A DNA stretch of 64,000 bases. It comes from Micrococcus terreus. GTDB lineage: Bacteria; Actinomycetota; Actinomycetes; Actinomycetales; Micrococcaceae. The translations under genes and the position numbers were made by a program. Positions 51,355 through 59,947 of the stretch are shown one piece after another (position 1 is the stretch's first letter; the number at the start of each line of letters is the position of its first letter). Under the pieces are notes generated by a model, which had not been told where the DNA came from, made no database searches, and saw only the letters and a program-made list of their open reading frames with translations. The DNA lies in assembly GCF_900116905.1 (NCBI RefSeq), contig NZ_FPCG01000009.1, positions 83,674-147,673 of the forward strand. The letters run 5' to 3'.

Positions 51355-51373
51355 TTAGGACAGGCTAACCTGG
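51355..51373. promoter_or_regulatory. IdeR/DtxR iron box
   Basis: TTAGGACAGGCTAACCTGG matches the consensus TTAGGTTAGGCTAACCTAA at 15 of 19 positions. It lies about 130 bp before the siderophore-binding lipoprotein gene, so the uptake operon is probably repressed when iron is plentiful. Confidence 0.8.
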
Positions 51374-51503
51374 CGCAATTAGGGCACGCTGGTGTTGCGG
51401 AATCGACTTCTCCTCCCACGTGCCCCGCCGGCCCGCACCGGGTCCGGCCCGTCCCATGGAAGCCCTTCCCCCTCGGCTCCCGTGACGTGGAAAGGTCACT
51501 GAC

Positions 51504-52619
51504 GTGACGTCGTCGTCCCTCACCTCCCGCCCCCAGCGCACTCGCAAGCACAGCGCCCTCACCATCGGCGCCGCCGTGCTCAGCCTGACCCTGCTGGCCG
51601 GCTGCTCCACCGGCCCGTCCGGCGGATCGGGAACCTCCAGCACGCCCTCCGGCGCGGCGACCACCGAGTCCACCGATTCCACTGCCCAGTTCCCCCGAAC
51701 CGTCGAGCACGTGTACGGCACCACCGAGATCCCCGAGCAGCCTGAGCGCGTGGCCACCGTCTCCTGGGTGAACCAGGACGTGGCACTCTCCCTGGGCGTG
51801 GTGCCCGTGGGCATGGCGGCCGTGGAGTTCGGCGGCAACGCCGGGCAGTCCACCGACTGGTTCGACGCCGCCCTGCAGGAGCACGGCGGGACCGCCCCGG
51901 AGAAGTACTCGGAGGCGGACGGAATCGACTTCGAGGCGATCGCCGCGCTCGAGCCGGACGTGATCCTCGCCGCCTACTCCGGCATCACCCAGGAGGACTA
52001 TGACAAGCTCTCCGACATCGCGCCGGTGGTGGCCTATCCGAAGGACGCCCCCGCGTTCGGCACCTCCTGGCAGGACTCCACGCGGCTGATCGGCCAGGCC
52101 CTCGGCAAGGATGCCGAGGCGGAGGCCGTGGTGCAGGACGTGGAGGAGCAGGTGGCCCAGGCCGCCCAGGAGCACCCCGCGCTGAAGGACACCACGTTCC
52201 TGTACGGCACCATCGACCCGGCTGCCGCGGACCAGATCAGCCTGTACACGAAGGTGGACAACCGCCCGAAGTTCCTGGAGTCGCTGGGCATGACCGAGGC
52301 CCCCGTCATGGCCGAGCAGGACGCGCAAGGCCAGTTCTTCATCACCTGGTCCCCCGAGCGCGCGGACGAACTGGAATCGGACGTGTTCATCAGCTGGGCC
52401 GCCGATGCCTCCGTGGGCGAGACCATCGCCGCCGATCCGCTGCTGGGCTCCATCCCTGCCGTGGCGAACGACTCCCTGCTACTGCAGACCGACCAGCAGG
52501 AGACCCTCTCCGTCTCCGCCGCGTCCCCGCTGTCCATCCCGTGGGCCCTGGAGAACGTCCTGCCGGAGATCGCCGAGACCGCTGAGGCGGCAGAGGAAGC
52601 AAGCTCGAGCCAGCAGTGA
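51504..52619 (+). CDS. Ferric-siderophore ABC transporter substrate-binding lipoprotein
   Basis: A 371-residue periplasmic-binding protein of the FepB/FhuD class. The signal is SALTIGAAVLSLTLLAGC, a lipobox with the lipidated Cys at residue 33. A Ser/Thr/Gly-rich linker follows. The fold shows VEHVYGTTEIPEQPERVATV, DFEAIAALEPDVILAAYSGI, PVVAYPKDAPAFGTSWQDST and DVFISWAADASVGETIAADP. It captures a ferric siderophore outside the membrane for the permeases that follow. The gene overlaps the first permease gene by 4 bp and sits behind an IdeR box. The GTG at 51504 starts the signal. Confidence 0.93.
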   Translation: MTSSSLTSRPQRTRKHSALTIGAAVLSLTLLAGCSTGPSGGSGTSSTPSGAATTESTDSTAQFPRTVEHVYGTTEIPEQPERVATVSWVNQDVALSLGVVPVGMAAVEFGGNAGQSTDWFDAALQEHGGTAPEKYSEADGIDFEAIAALEPDVILAAYSGITQEDYDKLSDIAPVVAYPKDAPAFGTSWQDSTRLIGQALGKDAEAEAVVQDVEEQVAQAAQEHPALKDTTFLYGTIDPAAADQISLYTKVDNRPKFLESLGMTEAPVMAEQDAQGQFFITWSPERADELESDVFISWAADASVGETIAADPLLGSIPAVANDSLLLQTDQQETLSVSAASPLSIPWALENVLPEIAETAEAAEEASSSQQ

Positions 52620-53734
52620 CCTCACCGTCCGCTCCAGCTCCAGCCACGTCCTCCCGACGACGCCCCGTCGCCTCCCAGCACCACGGCACCTCGGTGCCCG
52701 CCGGGAGGCAGACGGGGCGTTCGGCCGCCTTCGTGCTGGTTCCCCTCGTGGTCCTGATGCTCGGCTGCCTGGCGGCACTGGCCCTGGGCGCGCGCGCCGT
52801 GGACCCGGCCACCACGCTGCAGGTGCTGCTCGGCGGCACTGACGGTTCCGCCGCCGAGGGGATCGACGCCGCCGCCGTGCTCTCGCGCATCCCCCGCACG
52901 GTGACCGCGGTGCTGGTCGGTGCCGCGCTCGGTGTCACCGGTGCCGCACTGCAGGGAGCCACCCGGAACCCGCTGGGCGACCCCTCCCTGTTGGGACTCT
53001 CCGCCGGGGCCATGCTGGCCGTGGCCGCCGGCCTGGCACTCGGCGTGCCCGCCACCCTGGTGCCCATCATCGGGCTCGCTGTGGCTGGGACCCTCGTGGC
53101 CGCCGTCGTGGTCTATGCCGTGGCGGGGACCGCCTCGCGGATGGCGACCGGGACCGGTGGTGCCCCCGGGCCACTGTCCCTGGTGCTGGCTGGAGCGGCG
53201 ATCACCGCTGGCTGCACCGCCCTGACCACCGCGCTGCTGGTGCTCTTCCCGGCGGTGCTGGACCGCTTCCGGTTCTGGACGGTGGGCTCGGTGGCGCGGA
53301 CCTCCCTGGAGGACGCCGCGCTGCTGGCCCCGCTGATCCTGGTGGGGATCCTGGTGGTGGTGCTGTGCGCGCCAGGGCTGGACGCCCTGTCCCTGGGTGA
53401 TGAGCTGGCGCACGGGCTCGGTGCCCGTCCGGTGCGCACCCGCGTGCTGCTGCTGGGATCGGCCGTGGTGCTGACTGCGGCCGCCGTGGCGCTGGCCGGG
53501 CCGGTGGGCTTCGTGGGACTGATGGTCCCGCACGCGCTGCGCCGTTTCCACCCGCTCAGCACGCGGGTGCTCGTGTTCGGCTGCGCACTGTGGGGCGCTG
53601 TGCTGCTGGTGGCCGCGGACCTGTTCGGACGGCTGGTGGTGGCGCCGCAGGAGATCCACATCGGGGTGACCACGGTGGTGCTGGGCGTGCCCGTGCTGCT
53701 GGTGCTGCTGCGCCGGAAGGCGGTGTCCCTGTGA
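52616..53734 (+). CDS. Ferric-siderophore ABC transporter permease (FecCD family)
   Basis: A 372-residue permease of the FecCD/BtuC family with about nine helices. Conserved segments are RIPRTVTAVLVGAALGVTGA, LQGATRNPLGDPSLLGLSAG and HPLSTRVLVFGCALWGAVLL, with the C-terminal loop motif IHIGVTTVVLGVPVLLVLLR. It forms half of the transmembrane channel with the next gene. The first about 35 residues are Ala/Pro/Arg-rich. Its start overlaps the binding-protein stop, and its stop overlaps the next start (GTGA). Confidence 0.93.
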   Translation: MTSPSAPAPATSSRRRPVASQHHGTSVPAGRQTGRSAAFVLVPLVVLMLGCLAALALGARAVDPATTLQVLLGGTDGSAAEGIDAAAVLSRIPRTVTAVLVGAALGVTGAALQGATRNPLGDPSLLGLSAGAMLAVAAGLALGVPATLVPIIGLAVAGTLVAAVVVYAVAGTASRMATGTGGAPGPLSLVLAGAAITAGCTALTTALLVLFPAVLDRFRFWTVGSVARTSLEDAALLAPLILVGILVVVLCAPGLDALSLGDELAHGLGARPVRTRVLLLGSAVVLTAAAVALAGPVGFVGLMVPHALRRFHPLSTRVLVFGCALWGAVLLVAADLFGRLVVAPQEIHIGVTTVVLGVPVLLVLLRRKAVSL

Positions 53735-54849
53735 GTGCTGTGCTGGAGACGCCCCGCCGGGCTGGGGGCACGACTGCCCTGGAGACCGTGCGTGACCTGC
53801 GCGCCCGGTCCACGCGGCGACTGAGCTTCGTGTTGGTGGGGCTGGCCGTGCTGCTGGTGCTGGGTATGGGCGTGCGCGTGCTGCTGGGCGGCTACACGGT
53901 GGCCATCCCGGACTTCTTCGCGATCCTGGCCGGCGAGCGGATCGAGGGCGCTGCCGGGGCCCGGTTCATCGTGCTGCAGGAGAAGCTGCCGCGCGCGGTG
54001 GCGGCGGCGCTGGCCGGGGCTGCACTGGGTGCCTCCGGCGCCTTGTTCCGGCGGACGCTGCGCAACCCGCTGGCCAGCCCGGACATCCTGGGCGTGACCC
54101 AGGGTGCGGCGGCCGCAGCCGTGCTGGTGCTGGCCGCCGGGGGCGTGCGCGGTGCGGGGATGGCCGTGGCGGCACTGATCGGCGGGCTGGCGGTGACGGC
54201 GGCGGTGCTGCTGGTCTCGATGCCCGGTCGCTCTTCCCGCGGTTCCGGAGGTCCGGCGGGCGGCGGACTGGCCGGGGCGCTGGGCGGGCAGCGGTTCATC
54301 GTGGCGGGGATCGCCGTGGCGGCTCTGGGCCAGGCCGTGGTGGCCAGCGCCATGCTCGCCTTGAGCCAGCACGACCTGCAGGCCGCTGCGGTCTGGACGG
54401 CCGGCTCGCTGAACGCGGTGACCTGGGAGCGGATCGGCTACCTGGCGGTGACTGCGGCGGTGCTGCTGCCGGTCGGCGCCGCCCTGCACGCCGCCCTCTC
54501 CCCCTCCGACCTCGGCAGCGACCTCGCGCACGGACTGGGCTCCCGCCCGGGCCGGACCGGTCTCGGCGCGCTCGGTGTGGGAGCACTGCTGGCGGCCGCG
54601 GCCACGGCAGCCACCGGCCCGCTGGCGTTCGTGGCGCTGCTCTCCACCCCCATTGCGCGGGGTCTGACCGGCGGGCGGCCGTCACTCCCGGCGGCGGCAC
54701 TGACCGGCGCGGTGATCGTGGTGCTGGCGGACTTCCTGGCGGCCGAGGCGCTGGGCGGGGTACGGCTGCCCACGGGCGTGTTGACCGGCGCCGCAGGAGC
54801 GCCCCTAATGCTGTGGCTGTTGATGAGGACGAGGATGGGTGTCAGATGA
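53731..54849 (+). CDS. Ferric-siderophore ABC transporter permease (FecCD family)
   Basis: A 372-residue second FecCD-type permease. It has LPRAVAAALAGAALGASGAL, FRRTLRNPLASPDILGVTQG, QRFIVAGIAVAALGQAVVAS, LGALGVGALLAAAATAATGP and GVRLPTGVLTGAAGAPLMLW. The start GTG at 53731 overlaps the previous stop, and the ATPase start overlaps its stop. With the first permease it makes the heterodimeric importer channel. Confidence 0.93.
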   Translation: MSAVLETPRRAGGTTALETVRDLRARSTRRLSFVLVGLAVLLVLGMGVRVLLGGYTVAIPDFFAILAGERIEGAAGARFIVLQEKLPRAVAAALAGAALGASGALFRRTLRNPLASPDILGVTQGAAAAAVLVLAAGGVRGAGMAVAALIGGLAVTAAVLLVSMPGRSSRGSGGPAGGGLAGALGGQRFIVAGIAVAALGQAVVASAMLALSQHDLQAAAVWTAGSLNAVTWERIGYLAVTAAVLLPVGAALHAALSPSDLGSDLAHGLGSRPGRTGLGALGVGALLAAAATAATGPLAFVALLSTPIARGLTGGRPSLPAAALTGAVIVVLADFLAAEALGGVRLPTGVLTGAAGAPLMLWLLMRTRMGVR

Positions 54850-55850
54850 GCACAGCCGAGCTGACCGAGACGAAGAGGAGCCGGACGATGGCCGCACACC
54901 CCAACCCCGCCCTCACCCTGCGCGGCGTCACCCTGGGCTACGGCGAACGCACGGTGGTCGGCCCCGTGGACCTGGACATCCCGGCCGCCCAGACCACCGC
55001 GATCATCGGGGCCAACGGCTGCGGCAAGTCCACTCTCCTGCGGGGACTGACCCGCCAGCTGCCCCTGCGGTCCGGCACGGTGGAGGTGCTCGGCCGCTCC
55101 GTGGAGGGCTGGCCCGCGCGCGACTACGCCCGTACCGTCGCCCTGCTCCCCCAGTCCCCGGTCGCCCCGGAGGGCATGTCCGTGGAGCAGCTGGTGGACC
55201 GCGGCCGGCACCCGCACCGCGGCTGGTTCGGCTCCTCCTCCCGCATGGACACCGAGGCCGTGGCCCGCGCCCTGGAGCTGACCGACCTGGTCGAACTGGC
55301 CCGACGGGACATCACCGAGCTCTCCGGCGGACAGCGCCAACGCGCCTGGCTGGCCCTCGTCCTGGCCCAGCAGACCCCGGTCATCCTGCTGGACGAACCG
55401 ACCTCCTACCTGGATCTCTCGCACCAGGTCGAGCTGATGGACCTCGTCCGTTCCCTCCCGGACCCCACCGTCCCGACGACGGCCGGCACCACCGCGTCCA
55501 CCGCGCCGTCCAGCACGGCTGGGCAGGGCGAGACGGAGCGCCCACGGCGAGCAACAGTCGTGGCCGTGCTGCACGAGCTGAACCTGGCCGCCCGCACCGC
55601 GGACCACGTGATCGCCATGGCGGACGGGCAGGTGGCGGCAGCGGGCACTCCCACGGAGGTGCTGACCCCGGACCTGCTGCTGGAGGTGTTCGGCCTGGAC
55701 GCCGATGTGGTGCGCGATCCTCTGTTGGGACACCCGGTGGTGCTGCCCCGCACCGCCGCTGACCGCGCCTCTGCCCAGGAACGGGGTCTGGTCACCGAAC
55801 CTCCGTCCGGCGACACCCTGCCCTCCGCACCCCGAGAGGACCTCCGATGA
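54846..55850 (+). CDS. Ferric-siderophore ABC transporter ATP-binding protein (FecE/FepC type)
   Basis: A 334-residue ATPase with Walker A IIGANGCGKSTLLRGLTRQL, the signature ELSGGQRQRAWLALVLAQQ, Walker B VILLDEPTSYLDLSHQVEL and the H-loop in VAVLHELNLAARTADHVIAM. Compared with FecE/FepC it has an extra linker of about 35 residues between Walker B and the H-loop (TAGTTASTAPSSTAGQGE), an unusual place for an insert. The linker begins with the dispersed word at 55470, read VPTTA. It is coupled to the permease upstream (ATGA) and to the siderophore-interacting gene downstream. Confidence 0.92.
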   Translation: MSTAELTETKRSRTMAAHPNPALTLRGVTLGYGERTVVGPVDLDIPAAQTTAIIGANGCGKSTLLRGLTRQLPLRSGTVEVLGRSVEGWPARDYARTVALLPQSPVAPEGMSVEQLVDRGRHPHRGWFGSSSRMDTEAVARALELTDLVELARRDITELSGGQRQRAWLALVLAQQTPVILLDEPTSYLDLSHQVELMDLVRSLPDPTVPTTAGTTASTAPSSTAGQGETERPRRATVVAVLHELNLAARTADHVIAMADGQVAAAGTPTEVLTPDLLLEVFGLDADVVRDPLLGHPVVLPRTAADRASAQERGLVTEPPSGDTLPSAPREDLR

Positions 55851-56953
55851 ACGAGATGATCTGCGCCCGCACCCGAGTGGTGTCTGTGGAGCAGCCGTGC
55901 CGGTCCTTCCGCCGGATCGTGTTGGCGGGGCCGGACCTGGAGTCGGCGGCCTGCGAGCTCGTCGACCTGCTGCCCGGCCCGGGCCTGGCCGGCACCCGCA
56001 CCGCTCCGACCCTGCACTGCGGGGTGCACGGCTCCTGCGGGGGCTGCCGTCCTCGGCGGGACGCCTACGTCAAGGTCCTCATCCCGCCACCGGGCAGGCC
56101 GCCGCTGGACGTGGATCCGTCCCAGGGGCTGCGCGAGCAGTTCTTCGCCCGTCCGGAGGAGGAGCGCGGCTGGATGCGCACCTACACCGTCCGCTCGGCG
56201 GGGCGGGTGCGCCTGGACGGGCACCTGGTGCCGTCCCTGACCTTGGACGTGGTGCTGCACGGCGAGGTGGACGATCCCCATCAGGGTCCGGGCCTGCGCT
56301 GGAGCCGCACGGTCTCCCCGGGCGAGGAGGTCAACGTGATCGTGCCCGGCCGGGAGGTCCCGGCGTGGTCGGCGTGGAAGCACACCGGCGCCCGTCAGGT
56401 CCTGGCCGTGGGGGACGAGACGGCGGCGCCCGCCCTGGTGTCCGTGGCCGAGGAGCTGGCGGACCCGTTCGGCGGGTTCACCGGGGTGGCGGACATCGTG
56501 ATCGAGCTGCCCGAGGGCGGCGAACTGGCGGACCTGCTGCCCCGGCGGCTGGCCCTGCCCGAGCCGTGGGTCCCGGCGGCCTCCGCCTCAGACCTGGAGT
56601 CGACTCCGGGACTGCTGCTGCACCACCCCTCGGAGGGGCGCATCCGGGTGCACGTGGGCACCCGAGGCGAGGGGGCGCCGTCGGGAAGCTGGGCGAGGCC
56701 TCGCGTGGCCGCACTGCTGGGCCTGGGCGAGGACCCCACCGCCGCGCAGCCGGCACCGCCGCCGGAGGGCGAGGCCCGGGAGTGGACCGTGGCCGAGGGT
56801 GCCGAGGCGGACCCGGCCGGTCGCTACGTGTTCCTGGCCGGCGAGTCCGCCATGGTGCGCGGGCTGCGCCGGCTGTGCGTCAACGAGGCCGGCATCCCCA
56901 AGCAGCAGGTCTCGTTCATGGGCTACTGGCGTCAGGGCCAGGCGGAGAGCTGA
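55847..56953 (+). CDS. Siderophore-interacting protein (FAD-binding ferric reductase)
   Basis: A 368-residue flavoreductase of the siderophore-interacting family. It has a FAD-binding barrel (FRRIVLAGPDLES, GWMRTYTVRSAGRVRLDGHL, with the RxYTxR FAD motif in MRTYTVRSA) and a nucleotide-binding part (VLAVGDETAAPALVSVAEEL, then YVFLAGESAMVRGLRRL and GYWRQGQAE at the end). Such proteins use NAD(P)H to reduce Fe(III) and free iron from imported siderophores. The start overlaps the ATPase stop. The 3' end overlaps the convergent SGNH gene by 38 bp. A Gly/Pro-rich insert near residue 275 holds a near-copy of the dispersed word. Confidence 0.9.
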   Translation: MNEMICARTRVVSVEQPCRSFRRIVLAGPDLESAACELVDLLPGPGLAGTRTAPTLHCGVHGSCGGCRPRRDAYVKVLIPPPGRPPLDVDPSQGLREQFFARPEEERGWMRTYTVRSAGRVRLDGHLVPSLTLDVVLHGEVDDPHQGPGLRWSRTVSPGEEVNVIVPGREVPAWSAWKHTGARQVLAVGDETAAPALVSVAEELADPFGGFTGVADIVIELPEGGELADLLPRRLALPEPWVPAASASDLESTPGLLLHHPSEGRIRVHVGTRGEGAPSGSWARPRVAALLGLGEDPTAAQPAPPPEGEAREWTVAEGAEADPAGRYVFLAGESAMVRGLRRLCVNEAGIPKQQVSFMGYWRQGQAES

Positions 56954-57893
56954 TCAGCGCGGACGGACCCACCAGCCCGGCAGAGATCACCTCGTACAGC
57001 ACCCGGTGAGCCTGAGGAGTGGGGTGCAGTCCGTCTGTCAGGCTGCTGGGCTGGTCCTGCAGGACGGTGAACAGTGAGAGCACGTCTCGGTGGGAACCGC
57101 TCCCCCACTGCTGCAGAAGAGTGTCCAGTTCAGCCACCGCATCCGTCTGCAGATCCGCGCCGGACCGTGTCCGAGTGGCGTCTTCGTCGTTCCACAGAGG
57201 TCCGAGCACCACCGGCCGCGCACCGAGGGACTCGACCTGGCTGCACAGTCGGTCCATGGACGTCACCACGTCCTGCGGCGTGGCCCCGTCGATCAAGTCG
57301 TTCACACCGGCCGAGACCAGCACAGTGTCCGGTCGACGCACCCGCAGCTCATCATCGGCGATCCCTGCCAACTCGTGCAGCGTCAGCCCAGGGATGGCGA
57401 GGTTGAAGAATCGGTTCCGTTCCTGGTCGCGGCTGATGTGGTCTCGTCCCAGTCGTGCGGACCAGCCACCGTCAAGGCAGTCGAGACCGTACGCGATCGA
57501 GTCGCCGATGACTGCGACCCGCTGGGCCGCCTGCAGGGGGTAGGCATCCACGTAGGCCCAGACCTGTCCGTGTACAGCCGTGCTGACGCGGCGGCGGGTG
57601 TAGGCCGCGACCTCATAGGCGTCGGCGGACTGCAGCTGATCCGGCGTCAGGGTGAGGACCCCGCCGGGCACCCGTGCGCCCTCCTGACGTGCCAGACCCC
57701 GGTGCACGGCGAGCCCGCTCAGCTCCACCACGGCCGGATCCTCAATCACCACCTCGGTGATCCCGTGGCCCAGCAGTTCGTCCGGACTCGAGGCGACCGG
57801 TCCGCCGAGGATCTGCTGTTGGACCTGGTCCAGCAGGAGAGTGCCGAAGGAGAAGAGCAGGCTGGACTCGGTGTCTGCAGTCGAGAAGGTCAC
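56916..57893 (-). CDS. AIG2/GGCT-like domain fused to an SGNH hydrolase
   Basis: A 325-residue two-domain protein. Residues about 8-120 show a gamma-glutamylcyclotransferase-like fold: LLFSFGTLLLDQVQQQILGG, VPGGVLTLTPDQLQSADAYE and AVHGQVWAYVDA. From about residue 125 an SGNH/GDSL hydrolase follows: VAVIGDSIAYGLDCLDGGWS (catalytic Ser), GLTLHELAGIADDELRVRRP, TVLVSAGVNDLIDGATPQDV (Asn) and SLTDGLHPTPQAHRVL (Asp-His). The first domain would act on gamma-glutamyl or similar amides, the second on esters. The combination is unusual and the substrate is unknown. It is convergent with the siderophore-interacting gene. Confidence 0.8.
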   Translation of the reverse strand: MTFSTADTESSLLFSFGTLLLDQVQQQILGGPVASSPDELLGHGITEVVIEDPAVVELSGLAVHRGLARQEGARVPGGVLTLTPDQLQSADAYEVAAYTRRRVSTAVHGQVWAYVDAYPLQAAQRVAVIGDSIAYGLDCLDGGWSARLGRDHISRDQERNRFFNLAIPGLTLHELAGIADDELRVRRPDTVLVSAGVNDLIDGATPQDVVTSMDRLCSQVESLGARPVVLGPLWNDEDATRTRSGADLQTDAVAELDTLLQQWGSGSHRDVLSLFTVLQDQPSSLTDGLHPTPQAHRVLYEVISAGLVGPSALISSPPGPDASSP

Positions 57894-57962
57894 CCCCCGA
57901 GGGTAGGCGGTGTCAGGCGGTCAGCACTTCCCCGAGTCAGCATGCCGGAGAAGACTGGCAGC

Positions 57963-58343
57963 ATGGCACACGGAGACATCACGCACATCGACATCCCGGT
58001 CAAGGACCACGTCAAGGCCACCGAGTTCTACGGCACGCTGTTCGGCTGGGAGATCAGAGAGATCCCCGGCTTCGAGGGCTACCCCATGTGGCAGGCGCCC
58101 AACAAGATCAGCGGCGGCGGACTGGCCCCGCGCGAGGAGGGCTTCACCCACCCCCGTTCCTATGTGGAGGTGGACTCGATCGACGAGATCCTCGCCCAGG
58201 TGAAGAAGCTCGGCGGTGAAGTGCTGATGGACAAGTCCCCCATCTCAGACACCAGCTGGTGGGCATCCTTCCGCGACCTCGACGGCAACGAGATCGGACT
58301 CTACGAAGGCACCACGGAGACCGGTGACAGCCAGACTCAGTAG
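57963..58343 (+). CDS. VOC family protein
   Basis: A 126-residue single-domain VOC protein: DITHIDIPVKDHVKATEFYG, LFGWEIREIPGFEGYPMW, GGLAPREEGFTHPRSYVEV and WWASFRDLDGNEIGLYEG. It resembles glyoxalase-like or resistance proteins and would work as a dimer with metal-binding residues at the strand ends. The GGAG sequence lies about a dozen bases upstream of the ATG at 57963; an ATG at 57942 is an alternative. No substrate can be assigned. Confidence 0.82.
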   Translation: MAHGDITHIDIPVKDHVKATEFYGTLFGWEIREIPGFEGYPMWQAPNKISGGGLAPREEGFTHPRSYVEVDSIDEILAQVKKLGGEVLMDKSPISDTSWWASFRDLDGNEIGLYEGTTETGDSQTQ

Positions 58344-58404
58344 TCCGGGCGACAGATCCTGAACTGCCCCGCTGCGAAAGGGTCGCCGTGGCATCATGTG
58401 TCAG

Positions 58405-58669
58405 ATGACAGAAGCAGAACGGGTAGTCCTCGTCCCCAGCGACCATGCCCGGTGGAAGTCCAAGTTCGAGCAGATGGCCGTACAGCTCGGCGCAATACTC
58501 CCAGGCCTGGACGTTGAACATATCGGATCCACATCTGTGCCCGGGGTCCCCGCAAAAGATGTTGTCGATCTGATGATCGGTGTTGAGGGAAGCGACATCC
58601 CGACCATCGCAGAGGCACTCGGGTCAAGTCCCTTGTTGTGGTGTAACGGTCTGATCCTTCGTGGGGGTC
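58405..58669 (+). pseudogene. grpB (UPF0157 family) gene cut by an insertion sequence
   Basis: The first about 75 codons match GrpB/UPF0157: VVLVPSDHARWKSKFEQMA, ILPGLDVEHIGSTSVPGVPA and KDVVDLMIGVEGSDIPTIAE. The HIGSTSVPG motif is diagnostic. The similarity ends near 58630, and the frame then runs into a short unrelated stretch and the IS3 end at 58670. The family is about 170 residues, so the C-terminal half is missing. It does not continue beyond the right IS end, so sequence was lost or rearranged there. Confidence 0.8.
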
Positions 58670-58678
58670 TGTCCCGCG

Positions 58679-59600
58679 TCAAGTAGTTGGCAGGATTTCC
58701 TTGGTTTTGAATGTCGGGGTGGTGGGGTCGGCCAGGCCCAGGTGCACCTCCTTGGACCGGTTCCATGAGATGGCCTCGTGGGGCCTTAGCTCGTTGTACT
58801 CGATCCTGTAGTCCTCGGCCCGCTCGGCGAGCACGAGCGCGTCGTTGATCTCATCCAGGTAGAGCCGTTCGTACTTCAGCGTGCCGAAGCCGCGTTCACG
58901 GGACCCGTTCTGTCCCGGGGTCTTCACTCGGGTGCGCACGTGGTGTAGCTGAAGGGTGGGCGGCGATGAAGGACTCGAAGCGGAAGGACCGGAACGGCCC
59001 GCCGTTGTCCGTCACGAGGGTCACCACGGGCAACAGCTCACCGGTCTCGGGATCGACCGGGCAGGCCTCGACCAGCGGGTGACCGAACATGGCCTCGTAG
59101 TCAGCCAGGGCCAACTCCATCGCATCGATCGCATCGTGCTGGTTCCCGGTGGGCGAAACGTGGAAGGGGTGCTCGTACTTGGACCAGTAGTCCCGGCACC
59201 CGGCCAGCCGCCAGGTCCCTCCGGTGGTGGTCCCGAACTCGCTGAAGTCCAGCTGCCAGACTTGGTTCGGGCCTGAGGGCTCGGTGGCGAACGCGGCCTT
59301 GCGCCGCTCGGCCAGCTTCCCTCGCTCCCGTTGGTACTGCGCGGGCAGAATCAGCCCCTCCTCGCGCAGGATCCGCAGCACGGTCGCCTCGGAAACCACA
59401 TGCCCGTCGTGGCGGACCATTGCCCAGATCTTCCGATGCCCCCACGCCGGATGGGCCAGCGCGTGCTTGACCACCAGTTCCCTGGCGGCCTGCCCCGTGC
59501 CGGTTGCGGCCACGGTCCCTTCACCGCCGTCCCGGTGCCGGCCTTGGCCTGCCAGCGGCGCCAGGTCCGCTCGGGCATCTCACAAGAGCTGGCAGAACCT
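58679..59600 (-). pseudogene. IS3 transposase orfB with frameshifts
   Basis: The DDE integrase is spread over three frames. GHRKIWAMVRHDGHVVSEA and NQVWQLDFSEFGTTTGGTW (first Asp) lead to VVTLVTDNGGPFRSFRFESF (second Asp). The frame then changes near 58950 by one extra base, where HHVRTRVKTPGQNGSRERGF (catalytic Glu) continues in another frame to the end. A further extra base lies near 59580 (TTGTGAGATGCCC where the family reads LLEMP), and a third frame change is likely near 59510. The transposase cannot be made as one protein, so the element is probably inactive. Confidence 0.85.
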
Positions 59601-59629
59601 CGCGGTCGACATGCCCGCTTCCACGCGGA

Positions 59630-59947
59630 TCACCCCAAGGTCCTCGAAGGGCCCAGCCGGCCCTCCGCGGACTTCTTCCCCACCCTGGCTTCCAGGTGCG
59701 CCTCGCCCAAGGCCTGGGTCAGCTCGGCGACCTCGGCCTCCAGCTGTTCCTCTCGGCAGGATGGTCCAGACCTGCCGGCCACCAGGGCGGTCTTACCGGC
59801 TTCCAGGAACTCGGCCTTCCACCGTCCGATGGACTGCTCGCTGACTTTCTCCTTGCGTGCCGCTTCGGCGATGGACATCTCGCCGGCCAGCACGCTCAGC
59901 ACTATCCGGGTCTTCTTCTCCGCCGGAATCGAGGGTGGTCTACCCAT
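59630..59947 (-). CDS. IS3 transposase orfA
   Basis: A 105-residue HTH protein: MGRPPSIPAEKKTRIVLSVL, GEMSIAEAARKEKVSEQSIG (HTH) and the coiled coil EEQLEAEVAELTQALGEAHL. It binds the IS ends and would normally be joined to orfB by frameshifting. Orf B is broken, so it probably serves no transposition. Confidence 0.8.
   Translation of the reverse strand: MGRPPSIPAEKKTRIVLSVLAGEMSIAEAARKEKVSEQSIGRWKAEFLEAGKTALVAGRSGPSCREEQLEAEVAELTQALGEAHLEARVGKKSAEGRLGPSRTLG

Noticed and set aside
58671..58686. C-terminal end of the grpB gene read through the IS end
   Set aside because: The codons after 58670 belong to the IS3 terminal repeat, so the family ending is absent.
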